A stretch of DNA of 64,000 nt from Actinosynnema sp042752395 (GCF_042752395.1 NZ_JBHYXZ010000003.1:62001-126000), one strand, 5' to 3'. Shown: positions 7,625-16,914, counted from the first letter of the stretch. Translations and numbers: made by a program. The notes: generated from the letters alone by a model not told the origin.

Positions 7625-10600
7625 TGGGCTGGAACAACCCCCCGGTCCGCTGGTCGGAGCTGGAGCGCGCGTTGTCCGGGAAGCCACCGGCACCGGACGG
7701 CGGCGACAGCCCGGCGTGGACGCACCGCCGCGAGCGCTACGAAGCGCCGCCCGACTTCGCGGTCAAGGTGGACGACCTCGGGGCCACGCGCGCCCGCGTG
7801 CCGTACGTCGAGCTGCACTGCCACTCCAACTTCAGCTTCCTCGACGGCGCGAGCCACCCGGAGGAGCTGGTGGAGGCGGCGCAGCAGCTCGGGCTGGACG
7901 GGGTGGCGCTGACCGACCACGACGGCATGTACGGGGTGGTGCGGTTCGCCGAGGCCGCCAAGGAGCTGGGCGTGCGGACGGTGTTCGGCACCGAGCTGAG
8001 CCTCGGGTTGTCCACGCCGCGGACCGGGGAGCCCGACCCGGAGGGCGAGCACCTGCTCCTGCTGGCCACCAACAGCGACGGCTACCACGCGTTGTGCCGC
8101 ACCATCACCACCGGTCAGTTGGCGGACGGCAGCGAGAAGGGGCGGCCGGTCTACCGGCTGGAGGAGGTCGTCGCGGACACCCGGGACGACTGCGTCGTGC
8201 TCACCGGCTGCCGCAAGGGCGCGGTGCGGCGGGCGTTGGCGCGGGAAGGGCCGGAGGCGGCGTTCGCCCGGTTGCGCGAGCTGGTCGACCTGTACGGGGC
8301 GGACCGGGTGTTCGTGGAGCTGACCGACCACGGCTACCCCGAGGACGGCCCGCGCAACGACCTGTTCTGGGGCATGGCCCACGAGCTGGGGCTGCCGACC
8401 GTGGCGACGAACGCCGTGCACTACGCGGTGCCCGCGCGCGGCCGGTTGGCGGCGGCGATGGCGGCGGTGCGGGCGCGGCGCAGCCTGGACGAGATGGCGG
8501 GCTGGCTGCCGCCCGGCCGCACGGCGTGCCTGCGGTCGGGGGAGGAGATGGCCCGCCGGTTCGCCCGGTTCCCCGGCGCGGTCCACCGGTCGGCCGTGCT
8601 CGGCATGCAGTGCCAGTTCGACCTCAAGCTGATCGCGCCGCAACTGCCGCCGTTCGACGTGCCGCCCGGCCACGACGAGAACAGCTACCTGCGTGAGCTG
8701 ACCTACGAGGGCGCGGCCCGCCGCTACCGCTCGATCGGCGAGAACCCCAGGGCGTACCGACAGGTCGAGCACGAGCTGAAGATCATCGAGGAGTTGAACT
8801 TCCCCGGCTACTTCCTCGTCGTGCACGACATCGTGTCGTTCTGCCGGCGCAACGACATCCTCTGCCAAGGCCGCGGGTCGGCCGCGAACTCCGCCGTCTG
8901 CTACGCCCTTGGCATCACCAACGTCGACGCGGTCCGCTTCGACCTCCTCTTCGAGCGCTTCCTGGCCCCGGCCCGCGACGGCCCGCCCGACATCGACCTC
9001 GACATCGAGTCCGACCGCCGCGAGGAGGTCATCCAGTACGTCTACCGCAAGTACGGCCGACGCCACGCCGCCCAGGTCGCCAACGTCATCAGCTACCGCG
9101 GCCGGTCGGCGATCCGGGACGTGGCGCGGGCGCTCGGCTACTCGGTCGGCCAGCAGGACGCGTGGAGCAAGCAGATCGACCGCTGGGGGCCGCTGAGGTC
9201 CACAGTGGACGAAGGTGGGATACCGCGCCCGGTCCTGGAGCTGGCCGCAGAGCTGGAGAACTTCCCGCGCCACCTCGGCATCCACTCCGGCGGCATGGTC
9301 ATCTGCGACCGTCCGGTCAGCGAGGTGTGCCCGGTGGAGAAGGCCCGGATGACCGACCGCACGGTGTTGCAGTGGGACAAGGACGATTGCGCCTCCATCG
9401 GGTTGGTCAAGTTCGACCTGCTCGGGCTGGGCATGCTCTCGGCGTTGCACTACGCCATCGACCTGGTGCGCGAGCACGAGGGCGTCGAGGTCGACATCGG
9501 CAACCTCGACCTGGACGACCAGCGCGTCTACGAGATGCTGCAACGCGCCGACTCGGTCGGTGTCTTCCAGGTGGAGAGCCGCGCCCAGATGGCCACCCTG
9601 CCCCGGCTCAAGCCGCGGACGTTCTACGACCTGGTGGTGGAGGTGGCGCTGATCCGCCCCGGGCCCATCCAGGGCGGTTCGGTGCACCCCTACATCCGCA
9701 GGCGCAACGGCAAGGAGAAGTGGGACTACGACCACCCCCTGCTGGAGGGCGCGCTCAAGAAGACGCTCGGCGTGCCGCTGTTCCAGGAACAGCTGATGCA
9801 GATCGCCGTCGACGTGGCCGACTTCAGCCCCGCCGAGGCCGACGAGCTGCGGCGCGCCATGGGCGCGAAACGCTCCACGCACCGCATGGAACGCCTCCGC
9901 GAGCGCTTCTACGAAGGTGCCCTGGCCAACGGCATCGGTCACGAGCCGGCCGAGAAGATCTACGCGAAGCTGTTGGCGTTCGCCAACTTCGGCTTCCCGG
10001 AGAGCCACGCGCTCAGCTTCGCGCACCTCGTGTTCGTCAGCGCCTGGTTCAAGCTCTACCACCCGGCCGCGTTCTGCGCGGCGTTGTTGCGTGCTCAGCC
10101 CATGGGCTTCTACTCCCCTCAGTCGTTGGTCGCCGACGCCCGCCGCCACGGCGTGCGCGTGCTGGGGCCGGACGTGAACGCCAGCCTCGCCCACGCCACC
10201 CTCGAGTCGGTGGACGGCGAGCAGGCCGTGCGCATCGGCCTGGGCGGCATCCGGACCATTGGTCAGGAGGTCGCCGAAAGCGTGGTCGCGCAACGGGAGG
10301 CGGGCCCGTTCCGGGACATGGCGGACTTCGGTGCGCGGGTCCGCCTGACCACCGCGCAGGTGGAGGCCATGGCCACCGCGGGCGCGTTCGGCTGCTTCGG
10401 CCTCGACCGGCGTGCCGCGCTGTGGTCGGCGGGTGCCGTGGCGAAGATCCGCCCCGACCGCCTGCCCGGCACCGTGGTCGGCACCGACGCCCCGGCCCTG
10501 CCCGGCATGGACGAGGTCGAGCTGGCCGTCGCGGACGTGTGGGCGATGGGCCTGTCACCGGACAGCTTCCCGACCGAGTTCGTGCGGGAGCGGCTGACCA

Positions 10601-10920
10601 GCCTCGGTGCCCTGCCCACGGCCGAGCTGGCCAAGGTGCCGAACGGCACCAGGGTGTTGATCGGTGGCGCGGTGACCCACCGGCAACGCCCCGGGACGGC
10701 GGGCGGTGTCACGTTCCTCAACATCGAGGACGAGACGGGCATGGTCAACGTCGTCTGCACCACGGGCCTGTGGGCCCGCTACCGCAAAGTGGCCCGAACC
10801 AGCCCCGCCCTGCTCGTCAGGGGCGTGGTCGAGTCGGCGGAAGGCGTGATCAGCATCCGCGCCGAACGCCTGCAACACCTGGACCTGCGCATCCCCTCCC
10901 GCTCTCGCGACTTCCGATGA
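7624..10920 (+). CDS. dnaE2: Error-prone DNA polymerase DnaE2 (ImuC)
   Basis: 1098 aa, the usual DnaE2 length. A PHP domain opens the protein (YVELHCHSNFSFLDGASHP, LTDHDGMYG). The polymerase core has GRGSAANSAVCYALGITN, the catalytic Asp pair in PPDIDLDIESDRREEV and the third Asp in VKFDLLGLGMLSA. A C-terminal OB fold (GTRVLIGGAVTHRQRPGTAGG through LLVRGVVE) completes it. It is the catalytic subunit of the SOS mutasome and replicates past lesions with errors. ATG 7624 overlaps the stop of the repeat ORF. The stop at 10920 is followed by transposon debris. Confidence 0.97.
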   Translation: MGWNNPPVRWSELERALSGKPPAPDGGDSPAWTHRRERYEAPPDFAVKVDDLGATRARVPYVELHCHSNFSFLDGASHPEELVEAAQQLGLDGVALTDHDGMYGVVRFAEAAKELGVRTVFGTELSLGLSTPRTGEPDPEGEHLLLLATNSDGYHALCRTITTGQLADGSEKGRPVYRLEEVVADTRDDCVVLTGCRKGAVRRALAREGPEAAFARLRELVDLYGADRVFVELTDHGYPEDGPRNDLFWGMAHELGLPTVATNAVHYAVPARGRLAAAMAAVRARRSLDEMAGWLPPGRTACLRSGEEMARRFARFPGAVHRSAVLGMQCQFDLKLIAPQLPPFDVPPGHDENSYLRELTYEGAARRYRSIGENPRAYRQVEHELKIIEELNFPGYFLVVHDIVSFCRRNDILCQGRGSAANSAVCYALGITNVDAVRFDLLFERFLAPARDGPPDIDLDIESDRREEVIQYVYRKYGRRHAAQVANVISYRGRSAIRDVARALGYSVGQQDAWSKQIDRWGPLRSTVDEGGIPRPVLELAAELENFPRHLGIHSGGMVICDRPVSEVCPVEKARMTDRTVLQWDKDDCASIGLVKFDLLGLGMLSALHYAIDLVREHEGVEVDIGNLDLDDQRVYEMLQRADSVGVFQVESRAQMATLPRLKPRTFYDLVVEVALIRPGPIQGGSVHPYIRRRNGKEKWDYDHPLLEGALKKTLGVPLFQEQLMQIAVDVADFSPAEADELRRAMGAKRSTHRMERLRERFYEGALANGIGHEPAEKIYAKLLAFANFGFPESHALSFAHLVFVSAWFKLYHPAAFCAALLRAQPMGFYSPQSLVADARRHGVRVLGPDVNASLAHATLESVDGEQAVRIGLGGIRTIGQEVAESVVAQREAGPFRDMADFGARVRLTTAQVEAMATAGAFGCFGLDRRAALWSAGAVAKIRPDRLPGTVVGTDAPALPGMDEVELAVADVWAMGLSPDSFPTEFVRERLTSLGALPTAELAKVPNGTRVLIGGAVTHRQRPGTAGGVTFLNIEDETGMVNVVCTTGLWARYRKVARTSPALLVRGVVESAEGVISIRAERLQHLDLRIPSRSRDFR

Positions 10921-11048
10921 ACCACACCACCTCCTTCACACCACCTCTCTTACAGCTCCAACCACCTGCCGCAGCCCTGCCCGAGCCGCCGTGCCCTGCC
11001 CGACCCGCCACGGCCGGACGCGCCTGGGTCGTGTCCTGCACGTGGCGC

Positions 11049-11912
11049 AGCCAGATGTCGATGGCGGCAATGTGGACGGTGGCCTGGTAGCGAACGGCGA
11101 ACTTGTCGTATCGCGTGGCCACGCCCGGTGCTGCTTGAACAGGTCGATGCCGCACTCGACAGCGTGACGCTGCTTGTAGATCTCCTTGCCGAACGTCGGT
11201 GGTCGCCCACCGATGGAGCCTTGGCCTTGCGGTGGGCGGTCTGGCCCCGGGGTTGGGCGATACCCGCGGCGGCACAGGTGAGGCGCGGTTGGCCTCCGAG
11301 CTGTAGGCCGCGTCCGCCGGCACCCGATCCGGGCGGGTGCGAGCCCGGCCGCCACCCGGTCGGGGGCACCCGGATCGCCTCGATCACAGGGGTGAACTGC
11401 GGGCTGCCACCCCGCTGACCGGTGGTAAGCAGCAGCGGCAACGGACGGCGGCCCTCCCCGCAGGCCAGGTGCAGCGTGCTGGTCCACCCACCCCGCGACC
11501 GGCCCAACCCGTGATCGTCGGGCTCGGTCCCGCTGGGCGGGGTGTCGGGCGGTTCGACCCGCGGGTTCCCTTTTGCGGGCACCGGCGGCGTGCCGGTGCC
11601 CGCATGATCGTCGAATCCACCGACACGTCCCACACGATCAGCCCCGTCGGTCTCGGCACGGGCCTGCAATGCGATCAGCACCCGTTGCCAGACCCAGGCC
11701 CGCTGCCGGCGGCGGAACAACCCGCAGACGGTCGGTCTGCCAAGACCCGTAGACGGGCGGGATGTCGCGCCACGGGACACCGACCTGCACCCCACCACCG
11801 AATGCCGTCGATCGACTGCTGCTTGCTCCACTTCGGCGGACGGCCCGGCTTCACGCCGACAGGTGGCAGAGGTCGCAACAGCGCCCACTGCGCGTCGGTC
11901 AGATCGAACCGC
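11049..11912 (-). pseudogene. Frameshifted IS5-family transposase remnant
   Basis: Reading leftward, recognisable pieces appear in different frames: DLTDAQWALLRPL and GVKPGRPPKWSKQQSIDGIRWW near 11830-11912, PTVCGLFRRRQRAWVWQRVL near 11700, GLIVWDVSVDSTIMRA (first catalytic Asp) near 11630, DDHGLGRSRGGW and LLTTGQRGGSPQFTPVIEAI near 11390-11510, GGRPPTFGKEIYKQRHAVEC near 11200, and RYDKFAVRYQATVHIAAIDI near 11090. At least five frame changes are needed, so it is dead. I see no clear terminal inverted repeats. The 128 bases before it (10921-11048) and about 280 after it (11913-12194, with a purine-rich stretch at 12030-12194) hold no gene I can support. Confidence 0.88.
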
Positions 11913-12194
11913 CCCGCTGGTCACGAGGTCTCCGGTACTGCAGGTTCGCTTGGTCGCCAACCCGCCTACCGGCGACCGACCTGCTCTGCCAGCCCGTTCC
12001 GATGGGGGTGCGCCTCGGGTGACTGGCCTGAGGGTTCGTAGGTAGGGCGAGCAGAGCAGGGCCGGGCTGGAGGGGGCGGGTTGGTGGCAGGGGGGAAGGG
12101 CGACGTGCGCTCGGTTCGGCTGGGCGCAGGGGGTTCGAGCGGCCGGTAGGGCGGCGGTTGGGGTGGAGACGGAGGTAGGGGCGGGTTGTTGGGG

Positions 12195-12761
12195 TTAGGA
12201 GGCGTCTGCCTTGGTGTAGCTGGTGAAGACGACGCCGGTGTCGAAGGTTCTGGTCGAGGCCTTGGCGAAGCGGGTCGTCGGGAACTCGCCGGCGAACAGG
12301 GGGATGCCCTTGCCCAACACGATCGGGTGGACTTTGAGGACCAGTTCGTCGATCTCCGGCAGGAGGGTGGCCGCCAGCCTGCCGCCGCCGCACAGCCAGA
12401 TGCCCAGGCCCGCCTCCTCCTTCAGTTCGCGGACCTTGGTCAGTGGGTCGCCGACGACCTCGACGTCCGGTGGCGCGGTGCTGAGCCTGGTCGACACCAC
12501 GTACTGCCGCAGGTGTGGGTACGGGCTCGGCAGGCCGCCCGGCACCTGGTAGGTGGCGCGGCCCATCACCACCGTGTCGAAGTTCTTGTTCGGCGCGTCG
12601 ATGCCCATCGCCTCCCGCAACTGCGCGGGCAACGTGTCGGGGTACTCCTCGAACAGGGCCGTCATGTGGTCGCCCTCGAACAGGAAGTCGCCGAAACCGC
12701 CCTTCGGGTCGGCGATGAAGCCGTCGAGCGAGGTGGCGACGAAGTAGGTGAGGTTTCGCAT
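12195..12761 (-). CDS. Dihydrofolate reductase family protein (RibD C-terminal fold)
   Basis: 188 aa. Starts with NLTYFVATSLDGFIADPKGG and has TVVMGRATYQV, IWLCGGGRLAATLLPEIDEL and VHPIVLGKGIPLF, the standard pattern of YyaP/YwjB-type NADPH-binding reductases related to the RibD C-terminal domain. The true substrate is not known for this group. ATG 12761 begins the conserved strand. It is divergent from a TetR gene, with a palindromic operator between them, so the regulator probably controls it. Confidence 0.88.
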   Translation of the reverse strand: MRNLTYFVATSLDGFIADPKGGFGDFLFEGDHMTALFEEYPDTLPAQLREAMGIDAPNKNFDTVVMGRATYQVPGGLPSPYPHLRQYVVSTRLSTAPPDVEVVGDPLTKVRELKEEAGLGIWLCGGGRLAATLLPEIDELVLKVHPIVLGKGIPLFAGEFPTTRFAKASTRTFDTGVVFTSYTKADAS

Positions 12762-12790
12762 CGTGTCCTCCGTTTGGTCGAGTCGGGTGG

Positions 12791-12826
12791 AACCACTGCG
12801 ACTGTAGTACTATGGCCGCAGTGGTT
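12791..12826. promoter_or_regulatory. Nested palindromic operator between DHFR-like gene and tetR
   Basis: Perfect 10-base arms AACCACTGCG (12791-12800) and CGCAGTGGTT (12817-12826) share their exact centre with an inner perfect palindrome TAGTACTA (12805-12812). The site ends 14 bases before the tetR ATG and starts 29 bases before the reductase ATG. It is a strong candidate for autoregulation plus target repression. Confidence 0.85.
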
Positions 12827-12840
12827 GTCAAGGAGGGATC

Positions 12841-13404
12841 ATGGTGCGTAACCCGACCAGGCGTACCGCGCTCGTCGACGCGGCCATCGAAGTGCTGGCC
12901 AGGGACGGTGCGCGGGGCCTCACGTTCCGCGCGGTGGACCAGGAGGCCCGGGTGCCCAACGGCACCGCGTCGAACTACTTCGCCAGTCGTGACGACCTGC
13001 TCCGGCAGGTCGGCGAGCACATCCACGTGCGGCTCACGCCGGACGCGCAGCGGCTGGCGGAGACGATGTCCCGGCCGCCGGACAAGAGCCTCGTGGTGCG
13101 GCTGTTGCAGGAGCTGCTGGAACGGCTCCAGGTCGACCGCACGGGCTACCTGGCGCTGCTGGAGCTGCGGCTGGAGGCGACCAGGCGGCCCGAACTCCAG
13201 GCCGCGCTGACCAAGACGATCAGCGACAACCTGGAGCAGAACATCCAGTTCCACCTGGACGCCGGCCTGCCCGGCGACCGCACCACGGTCGTGTCGCTCT
13301 ACCTGGCGATGAGCGGGCTGATGGTGGAGCGGCTGACCCTGCCCGACGTGCTGCCCGAGGAGGAGATGAACAAGCTGATCTCGGCGTTGGTCGACCGGAC
13401 GTAG
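12841..13404 (+). CDS. TetR family transcriptional regulator
   Basis: 187 aa. The N-terminal HTH reads TALVDAAIEVLARDGARGLTF, then VDQEARVPNGTASNYFASRDDLLRQVGEHI, which is typical TetR. The rest is the ligand-binding helical domain (LQELLERLQVDRTGYLALLEL and so on). AAGGAGGGATC immediately precedes ATG 12841, an unusually good ribosome site. The palindrome in front of it is the likely operator. No ligand can be named. Confidence 0.95.
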   Translation: MVRNPTRRTALVDAAIEVLARDGARGLTFRAVDQEARVPNGTASNYFASRDDLLRQVGEHIHVRLTPDAQRLAETMSRPPDKSLVVRLLQELLERLQVDRTGYLALLELRLEATRRPELQAALTKTISDNLEQNIQFHLDAGLPGDRTTVVSLYLAMSGLMVERLTLPDVLPEEEMNKLISALVDRT

Positions 13405-13520
13405 GCGTCATCGGGCGACAGGCGCGACCGGGCGAAGGCTCCCGACTCGGGCGCAGGCGCAGGCAGGCGACCGGGCGAATGCGCGACCGGGCACCGGTGG
13501 ACGTGGGCGACACCCGGCAC

Positions 13521-13584
13521 GGGAGCGATCGGGTGCGGGAGCGATCGGGTGCGGGAGCGATCAGGTGCGGGAGCGATCAGGTGC
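13521..13584 (+). repeat. Four 16-bp tandem repeats
   Basis: GGGAGCGATCGGGTGC occurs at 13521-13536 and 13537-13552, and with an A for G at 13553-13568 and 13569-13584. It lies between the converging tetR and DUF3017 genes. No spacer separates the copies. Related, looser GCGACCGGGC motifs fill 13405-13520. Confidence 0.93.
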
Positions 13585-13587
13585 GGG

Positions 13588-13890
13588 TCAGCGGTCGAAC
13601 GGGCCGCCGATGATCGTCATCGCCACGAAGATCACGGCGAACCCCAACCCGCTGTACAGCAGCGCGTCCACGCTGCGGCTCCGGATCGCGATCAGCCCTG
13701 CCTGCTCGTCGGTCACCAGCACCCGCAGCAGCGCCGCGATCAGCAGCGCGACGCCGATCAGCACCGCGCCCTGACGCCAGTGGTACTGCACGATCCGCAC
13801 GAGACCCAACCCGACGACGCCCAGCACCAGCGCGAACGGCAGGTGCTTGCCCGCCGCCGACCGCCAGCGCTGCTCCGGCAACAGCTCCAC
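13588..13890 (-). CDS. DUF3017 small membrane protein
   Basis: 100 aa with three membrane helices (LPFALVLGVVGLGLVRIVQY, GAVLIGVALLIAALLRVLV, SVDALLYSGLGFAVIFVAMT) and the short LRVLVTDEQAGLIAIRSR loop typical of DUF3017. The family sits next to folD throughout actinobacteria, and here it starts 10 bases after folD. GTG 13890 was chosen because GCGGGAG precedes it. Function unknown. Confidence 0.85.
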   Translation of the reverse strand: MELLPEQRWRSAAGKHLPFALVLGVVGLGLVRIVQYHWRQGAVLIGVALLIAALLRVLVTDEQAGLIAIRSRSVDALLYSGLGFAVIFVAMTIIGGPFDR

Positions 13891-13900
13891 CGCTCCCGCC

Positions 13901-14767
13901 TCAGGCCGTCGCGACCGCGCGCTCGGCTGCCTCGACCGTGTTGGTCAGCAGCATCGCAATGGTCATCGGACCCGCGCCACCCGGGATCGGCGCGAGGAAC
14001 CCGGCCACCTCGGCCACGGCCGGGTGCACGTCGCCCACCAGGCCGGCCTCGGTGCGGGTGATGCCGACGTCGACCACGGCCGCGCCGGGCTTCACCATGT
14101 CCGCCGTGATCAGCCCGGGGCTGCCCGCCCCCGCGACCACGATGTCCGCCCGTCGCACCTCGGCGGCGAGATCCTTGGTGCCGGTGTGGCACAACGTCAC
14201 GGTGGCGTTCTCCGACCGGCGGGTCAGCAGCAGCCCGATGGGCCGACCGACCGTCACCCCGCGCCCGACCACGGTCACGTTCGCCCCGGACAGCGGCACG
14301 TCGTAGCGGCGCAGCAGCTCCACCACGCCGCGCGGCGTGGCGGGCAGCGGCGCCTCGTCGCCGAGCACCAGCTTGCCCAGGTTGACGGGGTGCAGCCCGT
14401 CGCCGTCCTTGCGCGGGTCGATGCGCTCCAGGACCGGGTTGGGGTCGAGGTGCTTGGGCAGCGGCAGCTGCACGATGTACGCGGTGCACGCCGGGTCGGC
14501 GTTCAGCTCGTCGATGACCGCTTCGAGCTGCTCCTGCGTGGTGTCCGCGGGCAGGTCGCGGCGGATCGACGTGATGCCGACCTTCTCGCAGGCCAGGTGC
14601 TTGCCCCGCACGTACGAGTGCGAACCCGGGTCGTCACCGACCAGCACGGTGGCCAGCCCCGGCGTCACCCCCCGCTCGCGCAACGCGGCGACCCGCGCGC
14701 GCAGGTCTTCGAAGATCGCGTCCCGGGTGGCCCTGCCGTTGAGGATCGTCGCAGTCACGTGCCTCAT
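13901..14767 (-). CDS. folD: Methylene-THF dehydrogenase / methenyl-THF cyclohydrolase (FolD)
   Basis: Interconverts 5,10-methylene-, 5,10-methenyl- and 10-formyl-tetrahydrofolate, supplying formyl groups for PurN and PurH. 288 aa. YVRGKHLACEKVGI holds the catalytic Lys; VQLPLPKHLD, DGDGLHPVNLGKL, VTVVGRGVTVGRPIGLLL (NADP loop) and the signature APIPGGAGPMTIAMLL are all present. ATG 14767 gives the longest form; GTG at 14758 (VTATILNG), nine bases after GAGAGG, may be the real start. It lies seven bases after a DMT transporter and ten before DUF3017, so the four minus-strand genes look like one operon. Confidence 0.96.
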   Translation of the reverse strand: MRHVTATILNGRATRDAIFEDLRARVAALRERGVTPGLATVLVGDDPGSHSYVRGKHLACEKVGITSIRRDLPADTTQEQLEAVIDELNADPACTAYIVQLPLPKHLDPNPVLERIDPRKDGDGLHPVNLGKLVLGDEAPLPATPRGVVELLRRYDVPLSGANVTVVGRGVTVGRPIGLLLTRRSENATVTLCHTGTKDLAAEVRRADIVVAGAGSPGLITADMVKPGAAVVDVGITRTEAGLVGDVHPAVAEVAGFLAPIPGGAGPMTIAMLLTNTVEAAERAVATA

Positions 14768-14774
14768 CCTCTCA

Positions 14775-15692
14775 TCACCGCCGGCCGGGCAACGCGGCGA
14801 CCACCACCGCGATCAGCGTCAACGCCGTGCCGACCAAGGCGGTCACGGACACGTGCCCACCTGCGGCGGGAGCGACGACGTCCACCGCGAGCGCGCCGAC
14901 GAGCTGCCCGGCGACCTGGCACAGCCCGACCAGCAGGACCCCGAGCCACCGCACCGCCAGCACGGCCGAGCCGATGGTGCAGATCCCGAGCGCGCCGCCC
15001 GCGTAGAACCACGGCTCGGCCGGCGCGACCGAGGGCAGCCCGCGCACCGCCACGTCCACCGCGCACACGACCAGCAGCACGGCGGTCCCGGTGCCGAAGT
15101 TGACCAGCGTGGTCACCCGCGTGCTCCGCGCCGCCTCGCGCACCAGCCCGTTCACCGCCTGCTGCCAGCCCAGGCCGATCCCGGCCGCCGCGGGCAGCAG
15201 CGCGAGCCACAACGCGCCCACCCCGCCCACCTCGTCCGACACCGCCACGGCGACCGCCACCACGGCCAACGCCGCACCGGCCACCCGCGGCCAGGTCAGC
15301 GGCACGCGGCCGGCCGGCCCGATCCCCGCCCGGTCCACCGCCAGGCTGCTCACCGCCTGCGCGCCCACCGCCGCCACGGTGAACACCGCCACGCCCAGCG
15401 CCGCGACCGTCAACCCCTGCGCGGACACGAAGAACGCCCCGCACGCCCCGCCGACGCACTGCCACCAGCGGATCCGCCCGGTTCGCAGGGACGCCCGCAG
15501 CCGGGCCAGACCGGCCCGCCCGGCCGCCGTCGTCGGCACGCCCAGCAGCAACAACGCGAACCCGCCGCCGAACGACACCAGCGCGGCCAGGAACCCGTCG
15601 CCGAACACGTGCCCCAACTCGCCGTTCAACCGCCCCTGCACGGCCAGGAACACCCCGCCGACGAACGCGAGGAGTCCGCCGATCAGGCGCAC
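14775..15692 (-). CDS. DMT-superfamily transporter (DUF606/YdcZ type)
   Basis: About 305 aa with ten hydrophobic segments in two homologous halves: GGLLAFVGGVFLAVQGRLNGELGH begins the first and LALLPAAAGIGLGWQQAVNG the second. The Q-x-x-x-N-x-x-L pattern after helix one of each half is typical of tandem DUF606 proteins. Substrate unknown. GTG 15692 follows the stop of the upstream MFS gene by four bases; a TTG at 15704 would give an eight-base overlap. In operon with the MFS gene and folD. Confidence 0.8.
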   Translation of the reverse strand: MRLIGGLLAFVGGVFLAVQGRLNGELGHVFGDGFLAALVSFGGGFALLLLGVPTTAAGRAGLARLRASLRTGRIRWWQCVGGACGAFFVSAQGLTVAALGVAVFTVAAVGAQAVSSLAVDRAGIGPAGRVPLTWPRVAGAALAVVAVAVAVSDEVGGVGALWLALLPAAAGIGLGWQQAVNGLVREAARSTRVTTLVNFGTGTAVLLVVCAVDVAVRGLPSVAPAEPWFYAGGALGICTIGSAVLAVRWLGVLLVGLCQVAGQLVGALAVDVVAPAAGGHVSVTALVGTALTLIAVVVAALPGRR

Positions 15693-15696
15693 TTTG

Positions 15697-16914
15697 TCAC
15701 CCAACCGAGGCCGCCCTCCGGTTCCGCACCCGGCTCGCCAGCAGCGCGCCCAGCAACGCCGCCGCCGCGCTCGCCCCGGCCGCCGCGGCCGGCCCGAAGT
15801 GGTCCAGCAGCGACCCGGCCACGGGCAGCGCCAACGCCGACCCCGCCGTGGTGAACGTGCCCATCCAGCCGAACGCCTCCGCCTTGCGGTCGTCCGGCGC
15901 GAGCCCGCTGATCCGCTGGTTGTTGGCCGCGATGGCGGGGGCGATCGCCAGCCCGCCCACCCCCAGCACGAGCCCGATCAACCACGCCGACGACGGTTCC
16001 CGCACCGGCGGCAGGACCAGCACCAGCGGCGCGATGCCCAGCGCCATGACCAGCATCCGCCGGGTGAACCGCGCCGGTCCGGCGAACCCGCCCGCGATCA
16101 ACCCGCCGACCACCGACCCGATGCCCCACACCGCCGTCAGCACACCCGCCATCCCCGGACTGCCCAGGTCACGCGCCCACGCGATGATCACCATGTCGAT
16201 CGACACCAGCGACGCCACCATGAACAACGCCGTCACCAGCGCCAGCACCAGCGACCCGTCGCGCAGCAACGTCCGCCCACCGGGTTTCGCCTCGCGCGCC
16301 ACCGGCTGGTCCAGCCCCGCCCGCCGCAACGCGACACCGAACCCGAGCGCGCCGAACACCGCCAGCGCACCGCTCAGCCACAGCGCCGCCTGCGCGTTCC
16401 ACACCGCCACGACGGTCGCCGCCAGCGCCGGGCTGACGATGTACATGACCTCCTGCATGGACGCCTCGACGGTGTACACCGCGGACTGCGCCGGCCCCGC
16501 CGCCAACCGGGGGAAGCTCGCCCGGCTCATCGCGGTCACCGGCGGCGTGAACGACCCGGTCACGAACCCCACCACCACGGCCACCGGCCACGCCGAGCCG
16601 GGCAGGACGGCGGGCAGCACGCCCAGCACCGCGATGCCCACCCCGTAGCCGGCCGAAGTGACCAGCAACAACCGCCCGGCGGGGCTCCGGTCCGCCGCCC
16701 GACCGCGCAGCGGCCCCGCGACGCCCATGCCGAGCGTCAACGCGCCGCCGACCACGCCCGCCACGGCGTACGAGCCCGTCCACCCGGCTATCAGGAACGA
16801 CACCGCCAGCGGCGTCCCGGGCAGGTGGATGCGGCCCACCATGGACCACAACAGCAGCCGCGGCAGGTGGGGTATCGCGGCGAGTTCTCGGTACGGACGC
16901 AGCACGGGTGACAC
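15697..16914 (-). CDS. MFS transporter
   Basis: About 405 aa with 12 predicted membrane helices. GPLRGRAADRSPAGRLLLV corresponds to the MFS loop 2-3 motif, and the two six-helix halves are separated by a loop at AREAKPGGRTLLRDGS. Homology begins at VLRPYRELAAIPHLPRLLLWS, so I set the start at GTG 16914 (a second GTG at 16905 is possible). The frame stays open much further upstream only because it mirrors the opposite gene. Probably an exporter or drug-efflux type; substrate unknown. Confidence 0.85.
   Translation of the reverse strand: MSPVLRPYRELAAIPHLPRLLLWSMVGRIHLPGTPLAVSFLIAGWTGSYAVAGVVGGALTLGMGVAGPLRGRAADRSPAGRLLLVTSAGYGVGIAVLGVLPAVLPGSAWPVAVVVGFVTGSFTPPVTAMSRASFPRLAAGPAQSAVYTVEASMQEVMYIVSPALAATVVAVWNAQAALWLSGALAVFGALGFGVALRRAGLDQPVAREAKPGGRTLLRDGSLVLALVTALFMVASLVSIDMVIIAWARDLGSPGMAGVLTAVWGIGSVVGGLIAGGFAGPARFTRRMLVMALGIAPLVLVLPPVREPSSAWLIGLVLGVGGLAIAPAIAANNQRISGLAPDDRKAEAFGWMGTFTTAGSALALPVAGSLLDHFGPAAAAGASAAAALLGALLASRVRNRRAASVG

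Noticed and set aside
7531..10293. Long minus-strand open frame opposite dnaE2
   Set aside because: Mirror of dnaE2 codon bias in GC-rich DNA; no motif and no ribosome site. Similar shadows opposite fbiC (45716-48526), the TNT toxin (19572-22826) and the giant gene were also dropped.
11137..12041. Plus-strand ORFs in the IS remnant
   Set aside because: They are complements of the dead transposase and have no homology of their own.
13521..13584. Possible CRISPR array
   Set aside because: The 16-bp copies are contiguous without spacers and no cas gene is near.
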